Made by a program: the position numbers and the translations under genes. From NCBI GenBank assembly GCA_921293015.1, contig OV121083.1, forward strand, positions 27,148,908 through 27,212,907: a stretch of 64,000 nucleotides of DNA. The letters are read 5' to 3'. This stretch comes from Phorcus lineatus (taxonomy: Eukaryota > Mollusca > Gastropoda > Trochida > Trochidae). The first letter of the stretch is position 1, and each line of letters begins with the position of its first letter. This document shows positions 36,001-48,240 of this stretch, in pieces. The notes under the pieces are model-generated. The model worked only from the letters and a program-made list of their open reading frames with translations, was not told the DNA's origin and did no database searches.

Positions 36001-39000
36001 TCTTTTCATTACTAGCAAATCGCTACATCACAACGGGCGGGCATATGATATTCAGAAGCGTTCGTCCGTACTTCATTGTGAAACGAAATAACTAACGAAC
36101 ATTTGACTGTATTCTACTCATATTTTGCACATCTGTACATGTACAAGATAACAGAAATTAGTCTCCATAGAGCTTTGTGACCCTAATAATCAATACACGG
36201 TCACGACGAAACTTTGCATTACCCTTGTAAGCGTCATATTTGACTCACATCATGGCTTGATTTTGACATTTGAACTACTTATTGGTTTAGATCAGTAAGT
36301 GTAAATACACCATGGCTAAATTTGGTAAGTGGAACTGCATCATAGCAAAGATCCATTTTTGGTCATTTTAAGAGATGATTATCATACGTATACTTGCAGG
36401 TACCCGCATCAAGAAGTCGGGCGGCACGTACACATATATCAAGGAAGCCTACGGTGAGCTGGCGGGTTTCGTCTTCCTCTGGGACCAGAATGTTATGGTC
36501 AGACCACTGTCCCTCAGTCTACTGTCCCTCGCCACCGCAGAGTACCTCATGAGACCAGTGTTCCTCGTCTGTCCACACCTGGCGCCAAGACTAGCTAAAG
36601 TCTTCATTGCTATAGTCATTCTCAGTAGGTGTTCATTAATTCAATGATTCACACAATCGTGTCTTTCGACGCAAACATTGATACTGAAAAACAATCTCAA
36701 TAAATTTAAATCTTAATTTACGCTACGCAGGTTATAGAAATCACACAGCCCAAGTTAATCTTTCACAAAGTTAAAATCAGCGAACCGGTATATTAGAAAG
36801 ATCCTACGTCCAACAAAGACAATTGTACATTTATTCGTCACTGATGTTTATGGTATTTGGAAATATGAAAAATTCTAAGTGTTTGTACGAGTAAGTTATC
36901 AGTAGTCTAACCATTCTAGAAATGATAATGTAAATGTCTCCTTCTACGCATGGATGAACAAGAGTGTCCCTTTCGTTATATGTAGTTTTCTATTCAATCA
37001 TTCAAAGACTTCAACCCGGATATTTGATATGATGAACTTATGGAAAGTTGTTTGACTAATAAATCCGTTATAAAAGGATTCTAAATCTCCGTCAGGTGAA
37101 ATGCTGAAGAAAATAAAAATTAAACATCGTCAAACAGTGGTAACATTTTCCAGTTGGAATATGTTCTTTAATTTTATCAAATAATCTTTCGGACCGCAAG
37201 ATCAGTCATGCATCAAAAGAAATGAAGTCAGTCAGTTTTCTCTTGCTACATTCAACCATCTATGCTACATATATCTATCTAAATATCAATTAAAATATAC
37301 ATAAAATATTAACATAATGTACCGTTGTAAGTTTGAACCTTCTTAGTTAGAAAGTTAGTAAAACATTCCTACATACCAGATGGTCATTATTTGAACAATA
37401 TCCGGTCAAGTGAATCGGACGGAAATGGTAATGATTACAGTCCCCTTTGTGACCGGGAATTTATGTTAAAGATATACAGATGAAGATAAAAAATTTCCTA
37501 AAGGCAAAACATGAGAAATGATAAATAACGCAATATATATTTATAATATATAATTGCCAAACTGCATTAGAGAGGTTCACCCGTGTGGAGGCGGAGGCAT
37601 CATTGTGTTGGGAGGGATTTGTGGCCCCCAAATGACGACGCCGCTTGTTCTGCGAGGGAATCCGACTGGCCAGCGATACATTGAAGAGGTAATGAGATCT
37701 ATCGTCGTTCCTTTCATCCAGCCAAGAGGATTTATATTGCAACACGACAACGCAAGACCTCACACTGCCCTAATTGTTAAAAAGTACCTCGAGAATGCCA
37801 ACGTCACTGTTTTGCCGTGGCCAGCTAACTTACCAGATATGAACCCCATTGAACACCTTTGGGATCACATTGACCGCCATTTGAGACAGCTGGTGCCACC
37901 CCCAAACAACCACAAGGAAATTGAGCAAGCTCTGTTAAACATTTGGAACAGGATCACTGCTGACGTCATCCGACGCCTGAGGACTTCAATGAGGAGGCGT
38001 GTGCTTGCATTGATGCCCAGGATGACAGCATCCGTGATTCCTGTGACAGCTGACAGTTTCTGTGCACTTTTCTTTTAACTCCACATTTGTGTCATTTTCA
38101 ATATTGACCCCGTCTCTTTCCTTGTGTATGGGGCAAATTAAATGCCGATATTTGGATGTTTTTTAAAGAGAATATCAGAAAATGATTTCTGTTTATAAAC
38201 CAATCGTCAGAATTCTCATATCTGCGTTTGTGTTTATTTTATAAAATTGAAAAATGAATGAAACCTTTCTTTTGATTGGTAGTTTATAATACAAGTAAAA
38301 GGGACATTATGATTTTTAAAATACTCATGGGAGCATTAAATTGATATCAGGATTTATCGGTTTATAAGTTGTCGAAAGCATCGCCAGTTACAGTTGCTTA
38401 TTTTAAGATAATGTCCATGGTTCTTGCTTTCTCGGTATAGTATCAAACCCATGGATAAGTTTACCTTTTAGAATGCCCTGTTCAATGTGCTGTGTTTATT
38501 GTTTAGGTTTCTTCATGACTGCCAACTTCTACAGCGTGAAGCTAAGTACAAGACTGCAAGTTCTCGCCATGGTGTGTAAGGTTGCTGGTCTCGTCATTAT
38601 CATCATTGGGGGAATCGTTCATCTAGCGCAAGGTAAATTCTATACCTATAAGGTAACTTTACCGGAAAGGAACATGCCGCGGATACGAATCCCGTCAAAT
38701 AAATATTTGTCTGTATCGAGTTGTTATATACCGACAAGTTTGTATTTTAGTGATGAGGTAGGTTGATTTCTGATCAACTTGAATATTGATATGACACTTC
38801 AACCCTATGGCAAACTTTTATCCTTTGCTACTTCCTTGCAGGTCACAGTGAGCACTTCTCACAAGCATTCCAGCCCACGGATCTCTCGGTAGGGGGCGTT
38901 GCTCTCGGAATATATGCCGGAATATATGCCTATGGAGGATGGTGAGATAAAGGGCAGTCCTTGAAACCTTCTTGTTACAGGAGTTTATCATTACAGAAAA

Positions 39001-42000
39001 ACCCCTTGAATCAAGTACTCTTATGAAGACTAAAAGCGTTAGATATAGATACTCTACTTATTCCAACATTCCCGATGTCAATGTTCATTTCAAAGTGTTT
39101 TATTTTTATAGGAAGCATATCAAGTCTCCGATCATTTAGTCAGTAGCAAAAAGTAGTCCAAGTTGTTGTTAGTATGAAATGAGAAGCAATATTTTAATGA
39201 TCAGTATTATAAATGTTATTATTATCGTTGTTTCTGAGAAAGAGAGCTGAGAGGTGGCAAATACTCAGCAAAATTAATAAGTGTTGTTTATCTCGTCCTT
39301 GGTTAGATAAATTGGTTCTGTATAAAATATATATAAAATTCCTTTAAATCACCATAAAAGCCTCACAATATTTCTCAACAGGGACAATTTAAACATTGCA
39401 ACGGAAGAAGTGATAAAACCTCAGAGGTACGTTTTCTTTTTCTTTTAATGATGCACCGCTTCACTTTGAAGAAAGGAATGAACATGTATGTCCGGACATC
39501 AAAACCCCCATCCTTTTCTATTTTGATCAGTCGTGAGTGAATACATGATATTTTTCTTGATCAAGTGAAGATCACTCTGGAAAAACAAAATTCTTAAAAA
39601 AGACAATATGACAGGGCCTTTTTTCCGGAGACGTTTATAGACGGACAGCAAGACTTTTAAACGCGAAGCAAAATTTTTTTAATGTTTATTCTTTGTAAAT
39701 GAAACACAACATGAAGGGAAGCTAATCGACAGCGCCAAACTCTTAAACATTTCTACACTATGGCAACAAATTAATCACATGTTACGAACAGCGATATTTT
39801 TAATTTCCGTTTAATTTAATATCAGTTGTAAAAGCAGCGTCGTATTTTCTTTTTTTTTATATAAGCAAAACGTTAATAGGTCTATATATATTCAATGTTA
39901 TCTTAAAGATTGTTATTTTATTTGACAGAACAATCCCTATAGCCATCTTGATTGGACTTAGTATACCGACCTTGACCTACATCCTGGCCAACGTTGCCTA
40001 CCACGCAGTTCTCACAAATAACGAGATCTTGTCAGGAGTTGCAGTCGCTGTGGTGGGTAACCCTCTATGGGCAGTGGATCTTTGTCATTCTCTCCCAAAA
40101 GAGGTAGCTCCGTCATAAATTCCTATACAACCTCTGTCTTAATACGAAGGTTCCTCGGGCTTCAGCAGTTCCCCGTACCGGCGCAATATTGCAACTTAAA
40201 CTACCTCGCATTATTTCAGCCAATGAAAACACTGAATGCATGAATAACATATTTGTTGTGACATCGGCCTATGCAATGATGCTGTCGCAAACTGAGGCGT
40301 ATGTGTTCTGTAAAGACGACTCAAAGTGCAAGGTGCATATTCGTATAAAGGTTAGCTTTTGGAAATCTTACGGAAATAACTTATGCGATTTGAATGATAA
40401 ATTTTCAAACGGCGTCGCTGATTGCACAACTTACTTTGATTGCATCCAATCAGCGTTCTACACTTCGTGCACAAAAAACCTTCGAATTAACACAGAGGTT
40501 GTATAGGAATTTATGACGGAGCTACCTCTGTAGGAGAGATTGGAGCTTTGTGAGAGTAGCAGCAATAGGCATGAAAATATATAAACGTAACGTTTTTCGC
40601 GTATATTTGTTTCAAGGTACTGAAGAAAGGTAGAGATATATCAGAGAACTATAGAGGACAACACTTACTCGAGTTTTGGATTAGTTATGAATCGTTGACA
40701 AGCAAGCATCTACCAGCGATAAAATTAATGAGTTGTTTACCTTTTTCAATTTTAATTCGTGAGAAAATGTATGTTCTTGGATGAGAGTCTTCATGACTTT
40801 CTATTGTCAATATAACGTGCGATGGTACCTGTAGATGTTCGGGGAGAGGAAACTGGAGATGTTCAAGTGGCTAATTCTACCGTGTGTCGCCATCTCCGCC
40901 GGAGGCTCCGCCAACGGAATGATGTTCACTGCCAGCAGGTAATCGGTCAATCATCCTCGAGAATATCCGACCTTCGTTTTATCATGGTCTATACTCCAAA
41001 CTGTAAGCCGATAGTCAATCATCTTCGGAAGTCCCAAACCTTCGTTTTATCTTGGTCTATACTCCAAACTGTAAGCCGATAGTCAATCATCTTCGGAAAT
41101 CCCAAACCTTCGTTCTATCATGGTCTACACTCCAAACTGTAAGCCGATAGTCAATCATCTTCGGAAATCCCAAACTTTCGTTTTATCACGGTCTTTACTC
41201 CAAACTGTAAGCCGATAGTCAATCATCTTCGGAAATCTGGAATATCCCGCTACTTTCTTTTAATGATAGTCTATACTCCAGGGCCTAGATTTTCGAAGCT
41301 CTCTTAGTGCCAAGATACTCGTAAGCCAATGCTAATGTATGATACTTACGACTATCTTAGTACTAAGAGAGCTTTGAAAATCTAGGCCCTGCATGACTGT
41401 TAGCCGGTAATCAGCGATCCTCGGGAATCTCTGACCTTTTGCTTTGTCATTCATACTTAAAGAGTTGGGAAGCAGAACGATTAAAGTCAGATTTAAATTG
41501 TTTTGATATAATCAGTTAATTACTGCAAGGTCTACATATTGGTGAGATTTCATTTTGAAACAATAATTTGTCACAAAGTGACAGTATACTGGAAATATGC
41601 GAAAATTAAGGTCATTCTTCCGTGAAAAATGCCCAGTCTTAGGTTGTTTTGCTTTTAACTTTCAGCGATTTAGGTCATTCTTCCATGAAATATGTCTCTC
41701 ATTAGTGACTTAGATCATTTTGCCGGGAAACAAAAACTCGAAAAATAGTTTATTTATCATAATTCCGGAAGTACCTACTGAAACTTTGTAAAAGTATAGG
41801 ACTGTTTATTAGTGTATATTTTTACGTTTGGAGATGCTCTGTTAACATTTCAAAATAATACGATTTTAATAAATAATTTTTTTTTACAAGTCTTTCAATG
41901 AATTCCCATTCAGAATAAATTTCGTGGGAGGACGGGATGGACTGATGCCTCGCTTCCTGGGAATGATCAACATCAAGAGACGGACTCCCCAGCCTTCTAT

Positions 42001-43305
42001 ACTTCTTCTGGTACGGTGTGTTCTTACCTGAAGAAAGTTCGACTATCAGTTTTCGGGTTTACATATGATAACAGTTAGATCAATGTTGTAATGTTTTGAG
42101 AAGTGTCGGTTGTTGCAGTAGATAATAATTTGGATGCTATTTCGTTAATTAAAGGCGACTCACGCTTATTTGGGTTGACCACTGGTCCCCTTCCTCGTAG
42201 CCGTGGATGATTGCTTGGTCGTTTCGCAAAACTTTTGTCAGGGATGTTCTGTTAACTGGCTTTTTCTGTGTCTTTGAATGATAGTTAGATATTTCATGAA
42301 ATTGTTTTGTGGCAACGATGCCTTAAACTATGACTTTGTAGAGGAGTTGGCCAATAAATGTGCGCTGGCAATAACAAAAGTCATGTAAATGGTTGGCGTG
42401 ACGTCTGGTTCACAAGTGTAACTTTTGATTTTTTTCGACTCAAATCTTTTTCACTGACGAAATTTTTTTACATGTTCTTGTATTTTTTTCAAAATTATCA
42501 AGAGTTATGTTTTTTAAAAGTTTAAACTTTTCCCACTGATACTAACAGTGATTGCCTTTTTCAAAGATTGTCATTTTAAGGGTAATATACTTTCGTGTGA
42601 TAATTTCACGAACTTTGTTTTCTAAAGGCTGTATGTGTCATCATGTGTCTATTTGTGATGTGTTTTCTTCTAGTTCATCATGTCGGCGATAGTTGTGTGT
42701 TTAAGTGATGTCAAGTCTGTCCTTGGTGCCTATACACCTTCTTCAAGGCAGGGGGAGAGTTTATCGGCGTGTGCGGAATATTCCGGATCAGACGGAAATA
42801 TCCGGCAGCTACCTACCAGGTTAGCCAGAGAAGTAGTCGTCAGTAGTCACTTTGATGTACATTTTTTAGGAGATCCAGTGTTTAACCATAACTCCCAGAT
42901 GGCATTAACAAACACAAACACAAAAAGCCTGAAGTAAAAGTCGTATTTCTTTTGAGAGCGAAAAGGATTTTCTGTCAAGTGGATATCTTGAATCGATATT
43001 TTCATTTAAATAATTTTATCAGAATTTATGCTAATAATTGTATGGCTGCCCGTTATATAGAGAGAATCTGCGCTCGTCATTAATGAATGTGAATTTTGCA
43101 GGTACCGTGGGTGTTTCCTGTTATCTACATGATATTTTTCGGCTGCCTGTCAGTAACAGCAATCGTGTACAAACCCAGCGCCTACCTTGTTCCCACCATT
43201 ATCACGTTACTAGGAGTTCCGGTTTTCTACATGGTCAGGGCTGATTGGTGGAGACGAAGCGGATTCGTCTCGCTGAACGGTGGGTTATCTCCCCTTACTT
43301 GGTGA
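33091..43305 (+). CDS. SLC7-family amino-acid transporter light chain, with two frame lesions
   Basis: Inferred exons: 33091-33187, 35607-35734, 36400-36624, 38507-38632, 38842-38941, 39382-39426, 39929-40052, 40835-40938, 41914-42010, 42674-42819 and 43102 to 43279 or to an in-frame stop at 43303-43305. The protein is an APC-fold plasma-membrane exchanger: KQLGVVSSVSYITGNIIG and GIFISP (TM1), YAYGGWDNLNIATEE (TM6), GGSANGMMFTASR (TM8), and TM9-12 in exons 10-11. Cys in FLVCPHLAP sits where heteromeric transporters such as LAT1 bond their SLC3 heavy chain. About 460 residues are visible; LAT-type proteins have about 500, so a last exon may be missing. Two breaks occur. Exon 2's only nearby AG lies one base too far right, losing frame. 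Exon 10 is two bases too long (TATACACC), after which YTFFKAGGEF resumes in frame +1. The gene is otherwise well preserved. The subtype (LAT, y+LAT or b0,+AT) is not settled. Confidence 0.85.
33488..33665. mobile_element. Near-perfect palindromic foldback bounded by TTAA
   Basis: Arms of about 87 bases pair almost perfectly around the centre at about 33576 (CGAGGACGGTATCGTCCTCG). The outer ends are TTAAGAAATAAAG and CTTTATTTCTTAA. Lies in SLC7 intron 1. No coding capacity. Confidence 0.9.
33690..33890 (+). repeat. Dispersed repeat B, first copy
   Basis: CGACGCAAACATTGA.ACTGAA, CTACGCAGGTTATAGA and CCTACGTCCA.CAAAGACAAT recur in the same order and orientation at 36658-36858. Both copies lie in SLC7 introns (1 and 3). 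Confidence 0.85.
34015..34160 (+). repeat. Dispersed repeat A, first copy
   Basis: AGTAATCTACCTCGT, CAAATATTTACGTATTCAGG and ATATCGGAAATATTAAGATT recur in the same order at 61037-61185. Element type unknown. Confidence 0.85.
34783..35240. mobile_element. TTAA-type MITE in SLC7 intron 1
   Basis: TTAA at 34783-34786 precedes AGTGACAGAGAGCGTG. The right end carries AACATACTCTGTG at 35219-35231, with the terminal TTAA lost. It contains the shared core TTACGTTTGAGACATTGGCA, then CCACTGTCCGGTTTTCGATC (about 35066-35110). Confidence 0.75.
35488..35588. mobile_element. Foldback/MITE fragment just upstream of SLC7 exon 2
   Basis: AGGGCTCCTTTCA, GAGGTTAACCTTAGCTCCC and AAGTTCATTACGGTGA match, in order, the element at 56039-56148 that interrupts the mariner remnant. 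Its right edge is about 20 bases from the exon 2 acceptor. Confidence 0.55.
36658..36858 (+). repeat. Dispersed repeat B, second copy
   Basis: Matches 33690-33890 over about 200 bp with small gaps and substitutions. Lies in SLC7 intron 3, starting about 35 bp after exon 3. Confidence 0.85.
37554..38078 (+). mobile_element. Tc1-like transposase fragment (DD34E), 5'-truncated
   Basis: An open frame of about 175 residues in SLC7 intron 3. It holds GGGGIIVLGGICG, then FILQHDNARPHTA and LPWPANLPDMNPIEHLWD. The Asp of HDN and the Glu of IEH are separated by 34 residues, the Tc1 spacing. The DNA-binding domains and the first catalytic Asp are absent. No inverted termini were identified, so it is a dead fragment whose remaining frame happens to be intact. 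Confidence 0.9.
40091..40538. mobile_element. MITE with about 62-bp terminal inverted repeats in SLC7 intron 7
   Basis: The left end TCTCCCAAAAGAGGTAGCTC continues through CGTCATAAATTCCTATACAA to CGAAGGTT. The same stretch appears reverse-complemented at 40478-40538 with few mismatches. An internal open frame of about 105 codons matches no known family. It starts about 40 bp after exon 7. Confidence 0.88.
40941..41450 (+). repeat. 68-bp tandem repeat array in SLC7 intron 8
   Basis: Units start at 40941, 41009, 41077, 41145 and 41213, each with GTCAATCATC.TCGG, CTTTCGTTTTATC and TACTCCAAACTGTAAGC-like words. The fifth is diverged and split by the foldback at 41280-41390. Its remainder and a further partial unit follow to about 41450. 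The array begins two bases after the exon 8 donor. Confidence 0.9.
41280..41390. mobile_element. Foldback element inside the 68-bp tandem array
   Basis: AGGGCCTAGATTTTCGAAGC at the left pairs with GCTTTGAAAATCTAGGCCCT at the right. Pairing continues through TCTCTTAGT.C.AAGATA. It interrupts the fifth repeat unit between TACTCCA and the AACTGTAAGCC-equivalent. Confidence 0.88.
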
Positions 43306-46300
43306 TTGAAATTAGTACTTTTTGTAACCACTTGCCATCTTAGGTCTTACGTGACAATTAATTTAAGAATAAATCAATCGTTGACATACGACCCTTTTCA
43401 AGGAACATTGAAATAATCTTACGTGGCAAATATATTCAATAATCATCGTTTAGAAATTTTAAAAATGTGAAATACCTCAATATATAGTATAGTATATCTT
43501 ATTGTTATGTTCCTTAAATGAGAGAAATGGCGAATTGGCTACGATTTAGCAAGATCGGGGCACATCGAAGTTATGTATTAATCGCTTCACAGTCCCGAAG
43601 CCTAAGAAATATGAAGTAGACTAGATTGTATAGTTAAGATGATTCCAGAAGTCTCATTACTAAGCAGATTTTGGGAAGCACCCACCACAGTGGGCTTCAT
43701 CAGTGAGACTGCAATCTACATTCGAAACCCTGTCAAAGGTGTATTATGGAGAGGATACCCTAAGTTGGAGAACTTGTTCCCAATCTGTTTCACCATGAAT
43801 GAAATACGTTTAAGTCAAAATCAAAATCAAGATGCCAGCGTCAAGATGCCATATTTATTAATGAAGGGTTAACTTCAAAATTAATGGATCCAATTATCAC
43901 ATGAACAAGCTTTTCAAACATCAACATCTTACCTAACCTAACTAGATCCTGTTTTCCTTGTTCTCGTTGGAAACTTGTTCCGTGGTGTCACACATTGGAA
44001 AGGGATAGGCACTGATTGCTAGATCAAATGCCATGAGACAGGGGTCACTTCCGGAATCGAAATATCGATATCATAACCATCGATTATAATGTTCCAACCC
44101 ACTGAACAACTTCTTGGCAACATATATTAAGACTTTTATTTTTAAGGAAATCCATTCTATGAAAATGCTAATTGATTTTCCTAACACTGAAAACATTTTG
44201 CCGGAATTTTGCAAAGCGAAAGGTAAAGTCTTGTTTAAAACCCTTTTAGAGTAGTTCTTCAAAATCTCCCCTAAATGCACGGCCAAGAAAAGGCCTTGAA
44301 CTGCAGTAAGACTGGACATAAGAGCAAACCTCTCGACAAGCGTCTTGTTGACCTTAACAGAAACGTTGCTAAACCATACATACGTTTAATTTATTTTCTC
44401 AAAAACATTTTTCTGTACAGATTCCATAACCTGGGTTTGTCAACGTCTGCTGCTGTGTGAGATTGCTGACGAAGAGTTTGAGTGAATTCATTCGACAATT
44501 ACATTTAAGTCTCTCGTCCATATCGTAAACATATCAATGTCATATTTATCAAATATATACGATGCAGTTTACTTGTGATTGCAATTGTCCTTTTATTGTG
44601 AGCAGTATTCCAGGGAACATAAAGGACTATATGGTTGAAGATTTGTTCAATGCCTATTCTCGATTTTTAGTATTAGAGAATGCAAGAGAGGGGATGTATA
44701 CGCGAAAAAAATGGACGAAACCTGTAGGGAGGAGTTGATTATTTTCACGACATCGCCTCTCTTCTTGCGTTTTCCATCTAGATCCATCTAACGCTTCATG
44801 AAAATTGAAATTGTCATTGTCAATTTTACCTTAGTTATGTATTTCTCATAAATTTCTGTAAATGATACAATGTTTTTCTAATATTTAGCTTAAAATGATA
44901 CAATTATCGGTGCTCAGTCATCGGACATGAGACATAACACTTTTGAAATGGATTCATCCAAGCTCGTGCATTGCCATATTTTACGGACCGAGAAGTGATT
45001 GACAGCCAATTGCACGTGCTAAACTCATGCTATCGATGCTCTCCACGCTTTTCCGTCAAATGAAGAACACGGTTCTTACAGACAAACTAGATATTGCTTT
45101 CTGTTAAGCCTCAGTAGCGGAGTGGATGAAATCGCCGAATTATAAGTGAGAAAGTTGTCACGCTTTCAGAAGTTTAATTGTTTGAGACATATTAGATTAT
45201 TTATACTTGAAGCAAATGAGAAGACTCTATATTATTAAAGATAATTTCACTTTTGAAAACATGACCCCCATAATAAAAAGCAAATAAAGAGCAGTGAATT
45301 CCAGAAAATAATCCACTGAAACTCAATAGATAAACGTCATCATCATGGGTTGATTATAAAGAAGACATTACATTCCTGAAAAGTTTTCTTACATATTAGT
45401 GAAATTTTTTTGAATAGGATAAACGTGATAAAACTTTTGTTCATTTCGTATTTACTAAGGCGTAACCGAGTGAAATTAATGTTTAGCCTAACTAAATGAT
45501 GACTGTTGAGGTCACTGAGATTATTTAGAAACGTATTTCTTTATTCTTCGTTGTATAATTTCCAACAACAACTCCATCTAAAGTATATTATTACGTATAT
45601 TATTCGTTGTGATTGCATTTTTCAAATAAACCTTACTAAAATATTTCTTCATGTTTCGTTTGCGCTTCCACAAGCAGTCCAATTATTATTGTATAAACAA
45701 GATACCGCAATGTTGTGTCATTTAACGATTGTGTATGTGTTGACAGGTATGGTATGTGTGTATATAATATTTAAAAATTATCAACATCTGCCTCAACTGA
45801 TTCATAAGAATTGTGAGGGAGGTTGAGGTAAATAGAAAGATCATTAACTATATGATTATGACGTTTTCGGGTCCGTCTTTGTACCAAATTTTGAAAACAG
45901 GAAAAAATAAGAAAATAATCATATTATCACAGGAACATATATCGTCTCTCCATTACTTAACTACATTTTATATCTTTATTGTATTTTATATTAATTTATA
46001 TATTTTCTTGCTTCTTAATATTTGGACATAAACAATGTTTATAAAAATACTTGATTCAAGTTCAATGTGAAACTGAGTTATGGACCATTTACTTTTTTAA
46101 GCTTTTAAAAGCTTAAGTTTGCATCAGATGAGTAACAGCTGAATTTGAATCAAGCAGTTTTGGATGAATCCTGCGGACGAAATTTGGGTAATAATTAATA
46201 CGCCGATGGAAAGATATTTAGGTTACGTGCAAGGTCTTAATTTACAGTATGAATTTCAGGGGTTATCAATTCGAGACTATTATAGATTTTTCGAATTTTC

Positions 46301-47749
46301 CTAGACGTGAAAAATAGGAGACTTTACCCTCTCGCGTGAGAAATAGGCCATTTCTTGTGAAATATTCCATACCGTTCATACGCTATTTTACACGTCAAAC
46401 AAATTTCGTTTATTGTATATATCATTTATAATCTGTCTCTAGTGATGTTGTTACTTTCGAAAAAAAAATATTCTCCGAGATTATTTCTTATTCAAACATA
46501 GCCTTCCGCCATCATTTATTCTAAATATTATATGACGATGGTGATTTTACTGTACAGGTATGTTTTAAATCATGACAAATAAATTGTATGCAAAAATATA
46601 CACAAATGAAAGAAGCGTTCATAAAATATTCCATATATGGCCATTATTCCAGTTAACAAAATACAATGATGTTCAGATAAAGAGGTTAAGCGATTTGAGG
46701 TTTAATGACGCTTTCAACTTTCTTTATCCAAAGCGGCTTTGAGGAAAGTCGTAAGAATAAGTGTTTTCCTTTCCTAAGACATATGTCATATTCCTATAAA
46801 CCAATAGGAGTAATTCTGAATCATATACACCTGTCAATAAATACAATAACTTTATGAACTTTTAAGACAATAAACCGAATTTAATCCTCAGGTTCAACTG
46901 AAATCCTCAGGTTCAACTGAACTCGGACGATATGGTTGACTGTTGATTCAACGGGATGAATCCTAGAAATTAGAAGGATTCTTGACTGGTCGCCCACTTG
47001 GTATTGATTCTTCAAATACGAACAAGTTCTTACCTGCAAGATGGTTTGATTTTATATCTCACCTTTTAACATAACATGACTTAGTGCTGCCACACTTTGT
47101 CACCGGATGCTAAAATTGCAATCTGAAGGTCTTCCCTTTTTCTGAGGGAAATGAAAAGATATCAGGTAAAAGGCTTAGAATGTTGCCAATTGTGAGACAA
47201 TCTTTAATAATCAATAAGACGGAAGTGACACCGGGTTGTTCCACACATATAAGTTTTATCAGCTGAAGTGATATTTATAACAGATAAAAACCGATGAAAT
47301 ATGACTGTAGGTATGAATAGTAATCGGAGAAACTTGTGTCGTTGACTTTTTGGACCTCTGTGAATAGAATGGAATTTCAAATTCTGCTGATGTTCAGATC
47401 GAACAGTTGAGGGTTTTGGCTTAAGGGAATACACAAACAATGATACCGATATGCGTTTTGTAGGATACCTAATAAAGAATCGGAGGTAAGTAATAACAGT
47501 ATCTAAGATTTCTGCAACGAATGGAGCGTGATCGTGATTTCGGGTAACTCTGACAAAATGGCGCTTGTCCATTCCTTAGCCTATAGGTGTAAGGATTCGG
47601 ATATCTGTATCCTAACTTTATACTACTTAAAATAGATTTTTTAATTTGTGATTAAAAGGTATTCGCTCTAACATGACTACATACAATTTTGCCACGTTAA
47701 ACGAGACAACTTTTGCTACGACTACGGATAATAACGTTATTAATGATTT
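43306..47749. other. DNA downstream of SLC7, no gene recognised
   Basis: Scattered short ORFs without family resemblance or convincing splice context. A last SLC7 exon may lie here but could not be identified. A 19-bp direct duplication (TCCTCAGGTTCAACTGAA) occurs at 46880-46920. Confidence 0.45.
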
Positions 47750-48240
47750 GTTAAAGGGACGCAGAGTATGTTAATGGAGTCAAATTTGTCAAATTTCATA
47801 ACAGGTGTTATTTTATCGAGAATTAGTGGTTGTTTCAGAACATCTGAATCCTTATTTTTATCAGTTCAATATAACAATAATAAATAGGTTAGAGTCGTGA
47901 TTTGTGATCGAAAACCGGACAGTGGCGCGCGCCAATGACTCAAACGTAATTTCAGAAACTTTTTTTTTACAGAAGTCACAACGTTAAATATTGGTTGATA
48001 GTGTCATGTAGGCCATTTAACTAAAATACACGTTAACTGGACACATAATTTCGAATTCTTTACGTATATAGAGCCGTTTTCCGATTATCATTGAAAACAA
48101 GAAAGTTTAAAAATGTTGGCATTTTAGAGATTAAGATGCATGTTAAGGGGGCGATTTTAACTTAATTAAGGTCAAAAGGTATTTTGTCTCTTACTAAAGC
48201 CACATTAAAGATCAGGAAACATACTTTGTGTCACTTTAAC
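47750..48240. mobile_element. TTAA-type MITE
   Basis: GTTAAAGGGACGCAGAGTATG at 47750-47770 is matched by CATACTTTGTGTCACTTTAAC at 48220-48240, imperfect inverted repeats bounded by TTAA. The core CGAAAACCGGACAGTGGCGC at about 47910 is in reverse orientation relative to the copies at 19094, 34783 and 55331. Confidence 0.82.

Noticed and set aside
40189-40506. 105-codon ORF in SLC7 intron 7 as a gene
   Set aside because: It lies between the inverted repeats of a MITE and matches no family.
40941-41450. CRISPR-like array
   Set aside because: Units are contiguous 68-bp tandem repeats without unique spacers, in an animal intron.
42680-42937. Unbroken 85-codon frame through SLC7 exon 10
   Set aside because: After the extra two bases it reads hydrophilic sequence unlike TM10; the transporter-like reading resumes in another frame.
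43639-43872. Last SLC7 exon or separate gene
   Set aside because: No resemblance to SLC7 C-terminal tails and no conserved features.
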